NCBI GenBank assembly: GCA_965247525.1
Contig: OZ252015.1
Coordinates: 1,364,001-1,428,000 of the forward strand
Length of the DNA: 64,000 nt
Source of the DNA: JAZKID01 sp965247525
GTDB lineage: Bacteria; Pseudomonadota; Alphaproteobacteria; Rhizobiales; UBA4765
Direction: 5' to 3'
Numbering within the stretch: position 1 is the first letter of the stretch; each line of letters begins with the position of its first letter. A program made the translations under genes and the position numbers. The notes beneath the pieces are model-generated. The model worked only from the letters and a program-made list of their open reading frames with translations, was not told the origin of the DNA and did no database searches. Below, piece by piece: positions 17,642 to 27,538 of the stretch.

Positions 17642-18951
17642 GCGCGTCGTCAAGCGCATCGGAACCGCAAAAGCCGGGTTTTGCTGCACGCGAGCTTGCC
17701 ATCGACCTCATTGAAAACGTCGTTTATGCGCGCCAGCCGCTCGATGCGCTGCAACCGCAAATTGCCAGAGCCGATTTATCGCGCGAAGACCGCGCTTTTG
17801 CCATGACACTAACGCTGCATGCACTGCGCTATCATGGCGCGTTAAAGGCATTGCTGGCGCAGAAAATGGAACGCCCGTTGCCGGATACAGCGCGCCGCGC
17901 CGAGCTTATCCTTATACTGGGCCTTGTCCAAATTCTGCTGCTTAAAACACCTGCGCACGCCGCTGTGGGTTTGAGCGTTGATCTTGCAAAAGCGCGCATG
18001 TTCACACGCCCCTATGCCAATCTTGTCAATGCCGTTTTGCGGGCGCTGTCACGCGAAGAGGGTTTGACACCAGATCCGCAGGCCTTGCTGCCGCAATGGC
18101 TGATGCGGCGCTGGGTACAAAATTACGGCAAAGACATTACCGATCAAATGGCCGCCGCACAGCTTGCCGAACCGCCACTGGACTTAAGCTGCAAAGCCGA
18201 CGAAGAGCATTGGGCCGCAAAGCTGCAGGGTGTCGTGATGCCCGGCGGCAGCGTGCGCCTGAACTCACACAAGGGCGGCGTTGAAAACATGGATGGCTTT
18301 ACGCAAGGCGCGTGGTGGGTACAGGACATGTCTGCGCGTCTCCCTCTTATTGCTCTTGGCAATCTTAAAGATAAAACCGCGCTTGATATGTGCGCAGCGC
18401 CGGGCGGTAAAACCGCAATGCTGGTTGCGGCAGGGGCAAAGGTGACAGCGCTCGACCGTTCAAAGCCGCGTCTTGAAATTTTAAAACAGAATTTTGAACG
18501 GCTGTCGCTCGAGGCTGAAGTCATCTGCGCTGATGCCGAAGAATGGAATGCGCCAGAGCTCTACGAGATTGTGCTTCTTGATGCACCATGCTCATCTACA
18601 GGAACGCTGCGCCGCCATCCTGATGTGGCTTTTGTCAAAAGCGAGCAGGACATTCACAAGCTTGCGGCACTGCAGTCGCGTCTGCTGAAAAAAGCCGCAA
18701 CTCTGGTCGCGCCGGGCGGGACGCTGGTTTATGCCACCTGTTCACTCGAGGTTGAAGAAGGGGAGCTGCAAATCAAGCGTTTCCTTCAAGACCACCCTCA
18801 CTTTGCCTTGAAACCAATTGTTCCTGAAGCGATTGGCGGCCTTCATGCGCCGCTGTCGCCGAAAGGCTGGCTGCGGGCGCGCCCAGATATGTTGGAAAGG
18901 CAAGGCGGAATGGACGGTTTTTTTTCCGCCCATTTGCAGCGAACGCATTGA
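17638..18951 (+). CDS. RsmB-like 16S rRNA (cytosine-C5)-methyltransferase
   Basis: A 437-residue RsmB/Sun-type methyltransferase acting on rRNA cytosine. The N-terminal third is a NusB-like RNA-binding domain (AIDLIENVVYARQPLD...). The SAM-binding core contains MCAAPGGKTAMLVAAG near 257-272. The two cysteines of the mechanism are in LLDAPCSSTGTLRRHPDV (about 317) and YATCSLEVEEGE (about 367). The preferred start is GTG at 17638, which overlaps the htpX stop; a TTG two codons earlier is possible. The heparinase-like gene follows, a common alphaproteobacterial order. Confidence 0.9.
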   Translation: MSASSSASEPQKPGFAARELAIDLIENVVYARQPLDALQPQIARADLSREDRAFAMTLTLHALRYHGALKALLAQKMERPLPDTARRAELILILGLVQILLLKTPAHAAVGLSVDLAKARMFTRPYANLVNAVLRALSREEGLTPDPQALLPQWLMRRWVQNYGKDITDQMAAAQLAEPPLDLSCKADEEHWAAKLQGVVMPGGSVRLNSHKGGVENMDGFTQGAWWVQDMSARLPLIALGNLKDKTALDMCAAPGGKTAMLVAAGAKVTALDRSKPRLEILKQNFERLSLEAEVICADAEEWNAPELYEIVLLDAPCSSTGTLRRHPDVAFVKSEQDIHKLAALQSRLLKKAATLVAPGGTLVYATCSLEVEEGELQIKRFLQDHPHFALKPIVPEAIGGLHAPLSPKGWLRARPDMLERQGGMDGFFSAHLQRTH

Positions 18952-19059
18952 ACTGACACCTTATTTCACCGCAGAGTTGACAGCCGCATCAGGATTTGCC
19001 CCTTTGGGGTTGCGGCCAGAGACTTTGCAAAGCTTTCCTTTGGACCGGCAATTGGGGCG

Positions 19060-20781
19060 ATGGGTAATCCTTTGTATCTCGTAAGCCTGATGACCGAGGC
19101 CGTGCTTCGTCGCGCCGTGGCGGGACTTTTGACATCGCCGCTTTTCCGCTGGCGCTATGCGGGCACGCGCACTGCCAAACTCACAATTGCGCCGCAGGAT
19201 TTGCGCACCGCCGACCCAACTGTTGCCGCTGAAATTTATTCCGGCCGTTTCGCTTTTGCCGGCAAGTCAGCGCTGGCTGGCGGCCGCTCACCATTCGAAC
19301 TTCAACCCCCGTCTGCAGAATGGGCCGAGGCACTTTACAGTTTTGGCTGGCTTCGTCATTTGCGCGCCGCTGATTCAGCATTGGCGCGCGCCAATGCCCG
19401 CGCGCTTGTTGAAGAATGGATTGATATTCAGGGTCGCTGGCATGCGGGAGCCTGGTCGCCTGAAATTACGGCGCGGCGCGTTCTGGCATGGCTGGCACAG
19501 TCACCGCTTGTTCTCGAACATGCCGACTTCACATTCTATCGCAAATTTGTCACGAGCCTGACACGGCAGATCAACTATCTTGGCCGTATTCGTAAATTTG
19601 CACCGCCGGGAATTGCCCGCTTGCGCATTGTTATTGCGCTTGCGCAGGCGTCGCTGTGTCTTGATGCCAGCACGCTGCAGCGCCGCGCGCGACGCTGGCT
19701 GGAGCGGGAATTGCAAGCGCAGATATTGGCCGATGGCGGACATATTTCACGCAATCCGTGGATAAATTTACAGATTTTGCTCGATTTGCTGCCCTTGCGT
19801 CACAGCTATACGGCAATGAACCAGATGCCGCCGCAAGCGCTGCTTAATGCCATTGACCGCATGATCCCGATGGTGCGTTTTTTCCGCCATGGCGATGGTG
19901 CATTTGCCCTTTTCAATGGCATGGGCGCAACGCCAACAGATGTTGTCGCGACCCTGCTGGCCTATGATGAAGCGCGCGGCGCGCCGCCTGCGATTGCACC
20001 TTTATCGGGCTATCTGCGCTTAGAAGCCGATGGCCTTGTTCTGCTGATGGATGGCGGCGCGCCGCCGCCGCTGCTTTACAGCACAAATGCACATGCCGGG
20101 CCTTTAAGTTTTGAGCTTAGCGACAATGGCGACCGGATGATTATCAATTGCGGTTCGCCATGGTCGGCGCGCAGCGGCCACATGCTGGCGCCGCGTCTGA
20201 CGCGCGCCCATTCAACATTGGAGATCGGCAATAGCCCCTGCGCTGATTTTGTCGGCACATCGCTTGCGCGGCGTCTGGTCGGCACGCTTCTTGTTGACGG
20301 AGCTCATCATGTGAACGCTGAGATGGAAGGGCGCCAAATCACAGCCAGCCATGATGGCTACGCAAAAAGCCACAATGCCCTTCACAAGCGCACTCTTGTT
20401 GTCAGCGAAGATGGCACGCTTTTAAGCGGCCATGATGAAATTGTTGCCGTGCCGGGGAGCGCGTTGAACCCGCTCACCGTTTTTACGCTGCATTTTCATT
20501 TACATCCTGCCGTTAAAGCCAGCTTGATGCGCGACCAAGAGACGATCCTGCTGGTTTTGCAGGGCAAGCGCGCTTGGTCTTTTCGCGCCGTGGGCTTTCG
20601 CCCCGAAATTGAGGACAGCGTTTATTATGGCGGGGCTGATGGTGCGCGCCGCACTTTACAAATTGTCATTCGCGGCTCGCTGGGAAACCTGCGCGATGTG
20701 CGTTGGCGGTTTGAACGGGCTACACTTAATGCAGCGGCTGAAAGTCCGCATATGCCCGACACAGCACGCCTGCCGCTTTAA
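19060..20781 (+). CDS. Heparinase II/III family protein
   Basis: A 573-residue protein (or 563 from the ATG at 19090). An alpha-helical toroid-like region at about 40-330 (ALYSFGWLRHLRAADSA, WHAGAWSPEITARRVLAWLAQ) is followed by the heparinase II/III beta domain (about 335-560: ELSDNGDRMIINCGSPW, RAHSTLEIG, HDGYAKSHNALHKRTLVVSEDGTLLSGHDEI). The catalytic-type His and Tyr in DGYAKSHNALHKR are visible. No signal peptide is evident, which is usual for this alphaproteobacterial group found between rsmB and purH. The substrate is unknown and need not be heparin. Confidence 0.88.
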   Translation: MGNPLYLVSLMTEAVLRRAVAGLLTSPLFRWRYAGTRTAKLTIAPQDLRTADPTVAAEIYSGRFAFAGKSALAGGRSPFELQPPSAEWAEALYSFGWLRHLRAADSALARANARALVEEWIDIQGRWHAGAWSPEITARRVLAWLAQSPLVLEHADFTFYRKFVTSLTRQINYLGRIRKFAPPGIARLRIVIALAQASLCLDASTLQRRARRWLERELQAQILADGGHISRNPWINLQILLDLLPLRHSYTAMNQMPPQALLNAIDRMIPMVRFFRHGDGAFALFNGMGATPTDVVATLLAYDEARGAPPAIAPLSGYLRLEADGLVLLMDGGAPPPLLYSTNAHAGPLSFELSDNGDRMIINCGSPWSARSGHMLAPRLTRAHSTLEIGNSPCADFVGTSLARRLVGTLLVDGAHHVNAEMEGRQITASHDGYAKSHNALHKRTLVVSEDGTLLSGHDEIVAVPGSALNPLTVFTLHFHLHPAVKASLMRDQETILLVLQGKRAWSFRAVGFRPEIEDSVYYGGADGARRTLQIVIRGSLGNLRDVRWRFERATLNAAAESPHMPDTARLPL

Positions 20782-20825
20782 AAAATGAATTGCTGGCTTT
20801 TGCAGCGCCATGCTACCGATGGCGG

Positions 20826-22412
20826 ATGATGCAAAAAAAGCCAATTCAACGTGCCCTCATTTCTGTTTCTGACAAAACCGGCATCGCAGCGTTCGCCACC
20901 AAGCTTCACGAAAGGGGCATTGAACTCGTGTCAACGGGCGGCACATTCAGCCATTTGCGCGATGCAGGCCTGCCTGTTCTTGAAGTTGCAAGCCTGACTG
21001 GTTTTCCTGAAATGATGGATGGGCGTGTCAAAACACTGCATCCGAAAATTCATGGCGGTATTCTGGCCAAACGCGATAATGCCGCGCACCGCGATGCGCT
21101 GGCACAGCACAACATTACCCCGATCGACCTCGTAATCGTTTCGCTCTATCCATTCGAAAAAACCAGAGCGAGCAATGCCTCAGCCGAAGACATTATCGAA
21201 AACATCGATATAGGTGGCCCGGCGATGATCCGCGCTGCGGCCAAAAACCATGATGATGTATGCGTGCTCGTCGATGCGCAAGATTACGACATGCTGCTTG
21301 GCGCGCTTGATGAGGCCAATTCCACACATTTTGAGTTCCGCGAAAGGCTTGCGGCAAAGGCCTTTGCCCGCACGGCAGCCTATGATGCCGCCATCTCGCA
21401 GTGGTTAGCTGCAAAAACAGAGCAAAATTTTCCAGGCTGGTTTGCCTGCGGTGGTGCTCTGGCGCAGCCTTTGCGCTATGGCGAAAACCCGCACCAGCAG
21501 GCCGCGCTTTACCGCAGCGATGGGCAGATTTCAGGTGTGCTGAGCGCCGTTCAAATTCAGGGCAAGGAACTGTCCTACAACAACATCAACGATACGGACG
21601 CGGCCTTCGAGCTTGTTTGCGAATTTAACCCGAAACAGGATGCGGCGGTTGCGATCATCAAGCACGCCAATCCTTGCGGTGTCGCTGTCGGCACAACATT
21701 GGTCGAAGCTTACCGCAAAGCGCTGCGCTGTGATCCTGTTTCAGCCTTTGGCGGCGTTGTCGCAATGAACCAGCGGCTTGATGAAGCAGCGGCTGCCGAA
21801 ATCGTCAAAATTTTTACAGAGGTGATTATCGCGCCTGATGCATCGTCAAAAGCGCGCGAGATTATCTCCGAGAAGAAAAACCTGCGCCTGCTATTGACCG
21901 GCGGGCTTGCCGATCCGAGACGGCATGGGCTGAGTGTTAAATCCATTGCGGGCGGGTTTCTTGCGCAGAGCCGCGACGGTGTAAATGCCGACGATATTGA
22001 ATTCAAAACGGTAACGAAACGCCAGCCCAACGAGCGTGAAATGCAGGATCTGCGCCTTGCATTCAAAATTGCCAAACACGTTAAATCCAACACCATCGTC
22101 TATGTGCGGCAGGGCGCAAGCGTGGGGATAGGCGCCGGACAGATGAGCCGCGTCGATGCGGCGCGCATTGCTGCCATCAAGGCCGTTGATGCCGCGCAAG
22201 CTGCGGGTGACGAACGGGCACTGACGCAAGGCTCAGTCGCCGCGTCCGATGCGTTTTTTCCATTCGCCGATGGGTTAGAAGTCGTCATCAGCGCTGGCGC
22301 CACGGCAGTGGTGCAGCCCGGTGGTTCGATGCGCGATCAGGACGTGATCGATGCCGCTGACAAAGCAGGTATTGCGATGGTCTTTTCAGGCGTGCGGCAT
22401 TTTCGGCATTAA
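20826..22412 (+). CDS. purH: Bifunctional AICAR formyltransferase / IMP cyclohydrolase
   Basis: A PurH of about 528 residues performing the last two steps of IMP synthesis. The N-terminal MGS-like cyclohydrolase domain begins QRALISVSDKTGIAAFA and includes TLHPKIHGGILAKRD. The transformylase domain has LRYGENPHQQAALY, GKELSYNNINDTDAA and IIKHANPCGVAVG with the catalytic Lys-His, ending in the usual GIAMVFSGVRHFRH. ATG at 20826 or 20829 is preferred; the longer frame from 20790 adds 12 residues not typical of the family. Four 36-bp tandem repeats begin immediately at the stop codon. Confidence 0.97.
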   Translation: MMQKKPIQRALISVSDKTGIAAFATKLHERGIELVSTGGTFSHLRDAGLPVLEVASLTGFPEMMDGRVKTLHPKIHGGILAKRDNAAHRDALAQHNITPIDLVIVSLYPFEKTRASNASAEDIIENIDIGGPAMIRAAAKNHDDVCVLVDAQDYDMLLGALDEANSTHFEFRERLAAKAFARTAAYDAAISQWLAAKTEQNFPGWFACGGALAQPLRYGENPHQQAALYRSDGQISGVLSAVQIQGKELSYNNINDTDAAFELVCEFNPKQDAAVAIIKHANPCGVAVGTTLVEAYRKALRCDPVSAFGGVVAMNQRLDEAAAAEIVKIFTEVIIAPDASSKAREIISEKKNLRLLLTGGLADPRRHGLSVKSIAGGFLAQSRDGVNADDIEFKTVTKRQPNEREMQDLRLAFKIAKHVKSNTIVYVRQGASVGIGAGQMSRVDAARIAAIKAVDAAQAAGDERALTQGSVAASDAFFPFADGLEVVISAGATAVVQPGGSMRDQDVIDAADKAGIAMVFSGVRHFRH

Positions 22413-22556
22413 CGCCCGAGGCTTGCCGAATGGCGTAATCAATTAAAACGCCCGAGGCTTGCCGAATGGCGCAATCAATTAAAACGCCCAAGGCTTGCCG
22501 ATTGGCTTAATCAATTCAAGCACCCAAGGCTTGCCGAATGGCACGATCGGTCAAGG
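22413..22556. repeat. Four tandem copies of a 36-bp repeat between convergent purH and GDH genes
   Basis: Units start at 22413, 22449, 22485 and 22521, a constant 36-bp period. Each carries CCNAGGCTTGCCGANTGGC followed by a TAATCAATT-like end. Units 1 and 2 are nearly identical; 3 and 4 diverge progressively (CGCCCAAGG, CACCCAAGG; GATTGGCTTAATC; CACGATCGG). The array fills the whole gap between the purH stop and the GDH stop on the other strand, with the last unit running up to the GDH stop. Each unit contains a small GCC-GAAT-GGC inverted repeat. Units abut directly without spacers. No conventional terminator is visible in the gap, so the repeats may replace one. Confidence 0.9.
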
Positions 22557-25500
22557 GCCGGCAATATCCCAAAGCTGGCCGGAAGCCACTGTCATTTTCG
22601 CAACTGTCAGCCCTGGCGAGCGCACAATCTCATCAATGGCTGTTCGTGTGCGCTCCAGTGCCGCGCCTTTCAGCGCCTTCCATTTGTCCAGACCGCCGGC
22701 CTGCAAAATGTGAACGGCAAGTTTGCGGTTGGCAACACTGAGATCTGCGACCGCGCGGTCAAGCGCCAGACGCTCAAAGTAGTTTTTAGCATTCAATGTT
22801 TTCACCGCGGCATAGATTTGCGGCAGGCTGAACAATTCGCCGGCGGCAAAATAAGCTTGCGCAACATCAACCAATGGTTTTTTCGATTTTGCCGCACCAA
22901 GAATGATATCGGGCGCGTCAATCAAAGTCTGCAAGGCGACAAGGCGAATGCCGAGATTTTTTGGAACCCCGCTTTCGATAAGCGTTTCGAGACGCGCATC
23001 CATGCGGGCAATATCGCTTTCCGGCAGAATTTTTGCCAAGGCTTTTGACAGCACTTCAATCGAGCTTGCAAACATCTCGGCTGTTTTCATCAAACCGCGA
23101 TGCATTTCGCCATGACGCAGGAACCAGACCATACGGTCATGCAGGAGATCCTGAATTTCTGTGTAAAGCTGCAATTGAAGAGTGCCGGAAATTTTATTGT
23201 CGAGCGCGTCAATCTCCGCATAGATTGCGGGCAGGTTAAACACATTCGATGTCAGCGCGTAAGCTGCAGCCGCTTCCGGTGCAGATGCGCCGCTCTGATC
23301 CATCACACGCGGCAACACAGTTGCGCCGCAACGGTCGATCACGGCATTGGACAGCCGCGTTGCGATAATTTCACGGCGCAGGCGATGCTCCGCAATATCT
23401 TTGGCAAAGGTTTTGCGCATGGCGACCGGAAAATAATCGGTCAGATCATTTGCAAAAAACGCATCATCGGGCAGGGCGCTCTCTAAAATATGATCATAGA
23501 GAAACAATTTTGCATAAGAGACAAGAACGGCGTTCTCCGGGCGGGTCAGACCCTGTCCCAGTTTTTCACGCGCCTCGATATCGCTTTTTGAAGGAAGATC
23601 TTCGATCTTGCGTGACAGGCGTCCCTCGGCCTCAAGCATCGCCATCAGGCGTTCGGCAAAACCGCTATCGCCCGTGCCGCGAATATTGCTGACAGAAATG
23701 CTGAGCGTCTGGCGATAATTGGTGCGCAGAACCAATGTCGCCACATCGTCTGTCATTTTTTGCAACAGCTTGTTGCGATTGGAAAGGGTCAGCTTGCCGG
23801 TGCGCATCGGATTGTTGAGGGCAATCTTGATATTGACCTCGACGTCAGACGTGTTGACGCCTGCCGAATTGTCGATCGCATCCGTATTTAAGCGAAGGCC
23901 CGCTTGCGCCGCTTCAATGCGCGCGCGCTGTGTCATGCCAAGATTTGCACCTTCGCCAACGACTTTCGCGCCGATGTCTGCGCCTGTAATGCGGATCGCA
24001 TCATTGGCGCGGTCGCCGGATTGCTCGTCTGTTTCATAAGAAGCGCGCACATAAGTGCCAATGCCGCCAAACCAGAGAAGATCAACACGCGCTTTTAAAA
24101 GCGCATTCATCAAAACCTGCGGTGCAACGGCCTTGTCTTTCAGACCCGTCATCGCCTGCATTTGCGCCGACAATGGAATAGATTTCATGCTGCGTGAAAA
24201 AATACCGCCGCCTTTTGAAATCAATTTCGCATTGTAATCTGCCCAGCTGGAACGGGGCAGTTTGAACAGGCGTTCACGCTCCTTGAATGAAGCTGCAATA
24301 TCTGGCTCAGGATCGATGAAAATATCGCGGTGGTCGAAAGCCGCAATCAGTTTTGTCTGTGTCGAGAGCAGCATGCCATTGCCGAATACATCGCCCGACA
24401 TGTCGCCGACACCGACAACCGTGAACGGCGTTGTCTGGATATCAATATCCATTTCGCGGAAATGGCGCTTGACGGCTTCCCATGCGCCGCGCGCTGTAAT
24501 CGCCATGGCTTTGTGGTCATAGCCCGCTGATCCGCCAGAGGCGAAAGCGTCCCCAAGCCAGAAGTTGCAGCTAAGCGACAATTCATTGGCGATGTCTGAA
24601 AATGTCGCCGTGCCCTTGTCGGCGGCCACAACCAGATAGGGGTCGTCGCCGTCATGGCGCACAACGTCTTTAGGGTGCTGAATAGCGCCTTTGGCGTCAA
24701 TCGTGTCGGTGAGTTCAAGAAGTGAATAGATGAACAGCATATAAGCGGCAATGCCTTCAGCCTGCACGGCATCGCGAGGGCCATCAGGCAGGTGCTTTGG
24801 CACAAATCCACCTTTTGAACCAACCGGAACAATAACGGCGTTTTTAACCTGCTGCGCTTTCACAAGGCCAAGAACTTCGGTGCGAAAATCCTGCGGCCTG
24901 TCTGACCAGCGTAGGCCTCCGCGCGCAACGCGCCCCATGCGAAGATGAATGCCTTCAACGCGCGCGCTGAATACAAAAATTTCATACAATGGACGTGGCT
25001 CTGGCAGGCCTTCAACTCGACGCGACTCTAATTTGAACGAGATGGTCTGCTGCGGTTCGCCCTCAAGGCCCATCACGTAGAAATTGGTACGCAGCATTGA
25101 CTGCACAAGATTGTGGAAGCGCCGCAAAATCCGGTCTTCGTCAAGACTTGCAACATTTTGCAGCATGTCCTCGATACGCACTGAGATTTCATTCTGCGCC
25201 TGTTCGCGGCCTTTCTCATCAAGCTTGAGATTGGGGTCGAAGCGCGTTTCAAACAGTTTAAAAAGATCGCGCGCCATGTCCGGGTTGCGGCCAAGGGTTT
25301 CCCACATATAATCTTGCGAATAGGGAATGCGGACCTGGCGCAAATAGCGCGACATTGCGCGTATCGCCGACACTTCTCGCCAGCTTAAATGTGCAAGCAG
25401 GACAAGGGCATTATAGCCGTCATTTTCCGCGCGGCCCGACCAGATGGCCAGAAACGCATCTTCCATGCGTGTATCGGCCTCTTCAAAATTATACGGCTTC

Positions 25501-27395
25501 TCGCTTTTCAGCATCAGGTGGATGTCGTGCAATACCACAAGATTATCAGGATTGCCGTCGGGATAAATCTCGACCGATGTTTCGGAAATAACATGAAAGC
25601 CCATCGCTTCCAGAACAGGCACGCGTTTTGAAAGCGAAAGAGGTGAGCCGCAATGATAGACTTTGAGGCCCAGCTCATGCGGCAATGCTTCGGGAAAGCG
25701 GTAAAAATCGATGGCCAGCGGGTTTATCGGATTGAGGCGTTCCAGAATGGCAATGTCTTGCACAGCCTCTTGCGGCGTATATTGATCACGGTAAGTAGGA
25801 TGAAAGCCCTCAAGATAGCGGCGACGAAGTGTTTTGCCCTCACCATTGGCGTAGTGTTTGTTGAGCTGCGCAAGAAAGTCGTCTTCCCATGTACGGATCA
25901 GTTCAACGACCTTGTTTTCAAGTTCGGAACGGCTCGGCTCTGCGGGCGCGTTCTCATTTTTAGCAATGATGAAATGAAGGCGCGCCAACGTCCCTTCGGG
26001 ATAAGCGGAGTTCCAAGCGGCAACGCGGCCATGATAGGCCTCGGCCAGCATGTCGCCGATTTTTGCGCGCGTGCCCGAGGTGTAGCGGTCGCGCGGCAGG
26101 TAAACCATGACGGAGACGAAGCGGTCGAATTTGTCGCGGCGCGCCAGAAGGCGAATGCGCGGTCGCTCTTCAAGTTGCAGCAGTTTTTCCGAAAACGACA
26201 GCAGCGTGTCATCGTCGATCTGAAACAGCTCGTCGCGCGGATAATTTTCGACGATATTGACCAGCGCTTTGCCGGAGTGGCTGTCAGGCTCGAAGCCTGA
26301 GCGTTTTAAAACTGTTTCCACCTTGCGGCGCAGATAGGGAATGGCGCGTGCAGAGGATGTGTAAGCGGTCGAGGTGAAAAGGCCGGCAAGGCGCAACTCG
26401 CCCGTCATATTGCCCTTGTTGTCAAAAAGTTTGACGCCGACATAATCGATGTGGACGCGGCGGTGGACGCGCGAGCGCAAATTCGCTTTGCTGATAATCA
26501 GCGGGTCTGTTTCTGTAAGGAAGTGCCGCAGCTCTTCCGTCATCGTCACCGGCTTGTTGCCGTGGCGCAGCAGGCCGACATTAGGGTCACGCAGCAGTCC
26601 AAGCCCGGATTCATTGGTAGGATCAACACTCAGCTTTTTGGCGGTGCTGGTCACTTTATATTCCCGCATGCCCAGAAAGGTGAAATTATGGTTTCGCAGC
26701 CATTCAAGAAAATGAATGGCCTCGGCAAGTTCAGCAACGGGGATTGGCGGCGGCTGGTCACGAAAGCGCTCAATCGCCAGATCGAGCCGCGCCATCATCG
26801 GCCGCCAGTCGTCGACGACGAGGCGCACATCGCGCATCGAAAGCACGAGTTCCTGTTTCAGCTTCTCAATGGAGGCCAGATCCATCGCATCCGTGTGAAT
26901 ATAGATCAGGCTTTCGCGCAGCACCGGCATGCCGAAGGGCGGCGGCTGATTGCCATAAATGCCTGTGAGCTTGCCGGACTTGTCGCGTGAAACGTTGAGA
27001 ATGGGGTGAAGGACAAGGCGTATTTCATGGCCAAGCTCGGTCATGGCCGACATCACGCTGTCGACGAGGAATGGCATATTGTCGTTGATGAGCTCAACAG
27101 TTGTCACGCGGGTCGCGGGGTCGGTCTCAATGTTCAGTGAGAGCTGACCGGCCTTGCGCTGCTGTAAATGGGCAAAGGCCTGTTCTGCAAAACGGGCGAT
27201 GTCTTCAGGCTGGTAAGGCGAAAGGTCTTCAAACGATGCACGTGAAAACAATTGCTGGGCAAATGATTTTGCTTCAGGCGCGCGTTTTGCAAGCTTGCGC
27301 ACCATCGCGGCGATCAGGTCGTTGACATGCATGTCCTCGTCCAATGACACTGTGTGTGCGGAAGGCGGGACGAGTTTGACGTTGGTTTTCGACAC
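22551..27395 (-). CDS. Large NAD-dependent glutamate dehydrogenase (about 180 kDa class)
   Basis: A giant GDH of about 1614 residues (1632 if the upstream TTG at 27449 is used) that deaminates glutamate to 2-oxoglutarate with NAD+. The long N-terminal regulatory region contains ACT-like segments. The catalytic core has VARGGLRWSDRPQDFRTEVLGL, PVGSKGGFV, HDGDDPYLVVAADKGTATFSD and VGVGDMSGDVFGNGM. The C-terminal domain is helical. Size and motifs are those of the Bact_GDH family widespread in alphaproteobacteria. The start is uncertain; GTG at 27395 has an AAGG 11 bases before it. It converges on purH through the 36-bp repeat array. Confidence 0.94.
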   Translation of the reverse strand: MSKTNVKLVPPSAHTVSLDEDMHVNDLIAAMVRKLAKRAPEAKSFAQQLFSRASFEDLSPYQPEDIARFAEQAFAHLQQRKAGQLSLNIETDPATRVTTVELINDNMPFLVDSVMSAMTELGHEIRLVLHPILNVSRDKSGKLTGIYGNQPPPFGMPVLRESLIYIHTDAMDLASIEKLKQELVLSMRDVRLVVDDWRPMMARLDLAIERFRDQPPPIPVAELAEAIHFLEWLRNHNFTFLGMREYKVTSTAKKLSVDPTNESGLGLLRDPNVGLLRHGNKPVTMTEELRHFLTETDPLIISKANLRSRVHRRVHIDYVGVKLFDNKGNMTGELRLAGLFTSTAYTSSARAIPYLRRKVETVLKRSGFEPDSHSGKALVNIVENYPRDELFQIDDDTLLSFSEKLLQLEERPRIRLLARRDKFDRFVSVMVYLPRDRYTSGTRAKIGDMLAEAYHGRVAAWNSAYPEGTLARLHFIIAKNENAPAEPSRSELENKVVELIRTWEDDFLAQLNKHYANGEGKTLRRRYLEGFHPTYRDQYTPQEAVQDIAILERLNPINPLAIDFYRFPEALPHELGLKVYHCGSPLSLSKRVPVLEAMGFHVISETSVEIYPDGNPDNLVVLHDIHLMLKSEKPYNFEEADTRMEDAFLAIWSGRAENDGYNALVLLAHLSWREVSAIRAMSRYLRQVRIPYSQDYMWETLGRNPDMARDLFKLFETRFDPNLKLDEKGREQAQNEISVRIEDMLQNVASLDEDRILRRFHNLVQSMLRTNFYVMGLEGEPQQTISFKLESRRVEGLPEPRPLYEIFVFSARVEGIHLRMGRVARGGLRWSDRPQDFRTEVLGLVKAQQVKNAVIVPVGSKGGFVPKHLPDGPRDAVQAEGIAAYMLFIYSLLELTDTIDAKGAIQHPKDVVRHDGDDPYLVVAADKGTATFSDIANELSLSCNFWLGDAFASGGSAGYDHKAMAITARGAWEAVKRHFREMDIDIQTTPFTVVGVGDMSGDVFGNGMLLSTQTKLIAAFDHRDIFIDPEPDIAASFKERERLFKLPRSSWADYNAKLISKGGGIFSRSMKSIPLSAQMQAMTGLKDKAVAPQVLMNALLKARVDLLWFGGIGTYVRASYETDEQSGDRANDAIRITGADIGAKVVGEGANLGMTQRARIEAAQAGLRLNTDAIDNSAGVNTSDVEVNIKIALNNPMRTGKLTLSNRNKLLQKMTDDVATLVLRTNYRQTLSISVSNIRGTGDSGFAERLMAMLEAEGRLSRKIEDLPSKSDIEAREKLGQGLTRPENAVLVSYAKLFLYDHILESALPDDAFFANDLTDYFPVAMRKTFAKDIAEHRLRREIIATRLSNAVIDRCGATVLPRVMDQSGASAPEAAAAYALTSNVFNLPAIYAEIDALDNKISGTLQLQLYTEIQDLLHDRMVWFLRHGEMHRGLMKTAEMFASSIEVLSKALAKILPESDIARMDARLETLIESGVPKNLGIRLVALQTLIDAPDIILGAAKSKKPLVDVAQAYFAAGELFSLPQIYAAVKTLNAKNYFERLALDRAVADLSVANRKLAVHILQAGGLDKWKALKGAALERTRTAIDEIVRSPGLTVAKMTVASGQLWDIAGP

Positions 27396-27538
27396 GGGGA
27401 ATATAACCTTGCCTGTTGTCTTTCTGGCTTGGCGCAAGCAGGCGCACAAGGGAAAGAATATCTAAGAAGAACAAGAACTGTTCCTGCTCTTCCATGAACA
27501 TGATTTTATATTAAAGATCCCTCAAAAATGGCGATGGA

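Noticed and set aside
22288..22491. Minus-strand frame encoding a 12-residue repeat peptide
   Set aside because: It is only the translation of the 36-bp DNA repeats plus the antisense of purH, with no ribosome-binding site.
22413..22556. CRISPR-like appearance of the 36-bp repeats
   Set aside because: The repeats abut directly with no spacers, diverge from unit to unit and have no cas genes nearby. They are a tandem array.
25653..26300. Plus-strand frame of 215 codons inside the GDH gene
   Set aside because: It is antisense to conserved GDH sequence; such long shadows are common in these codon-biased genes.
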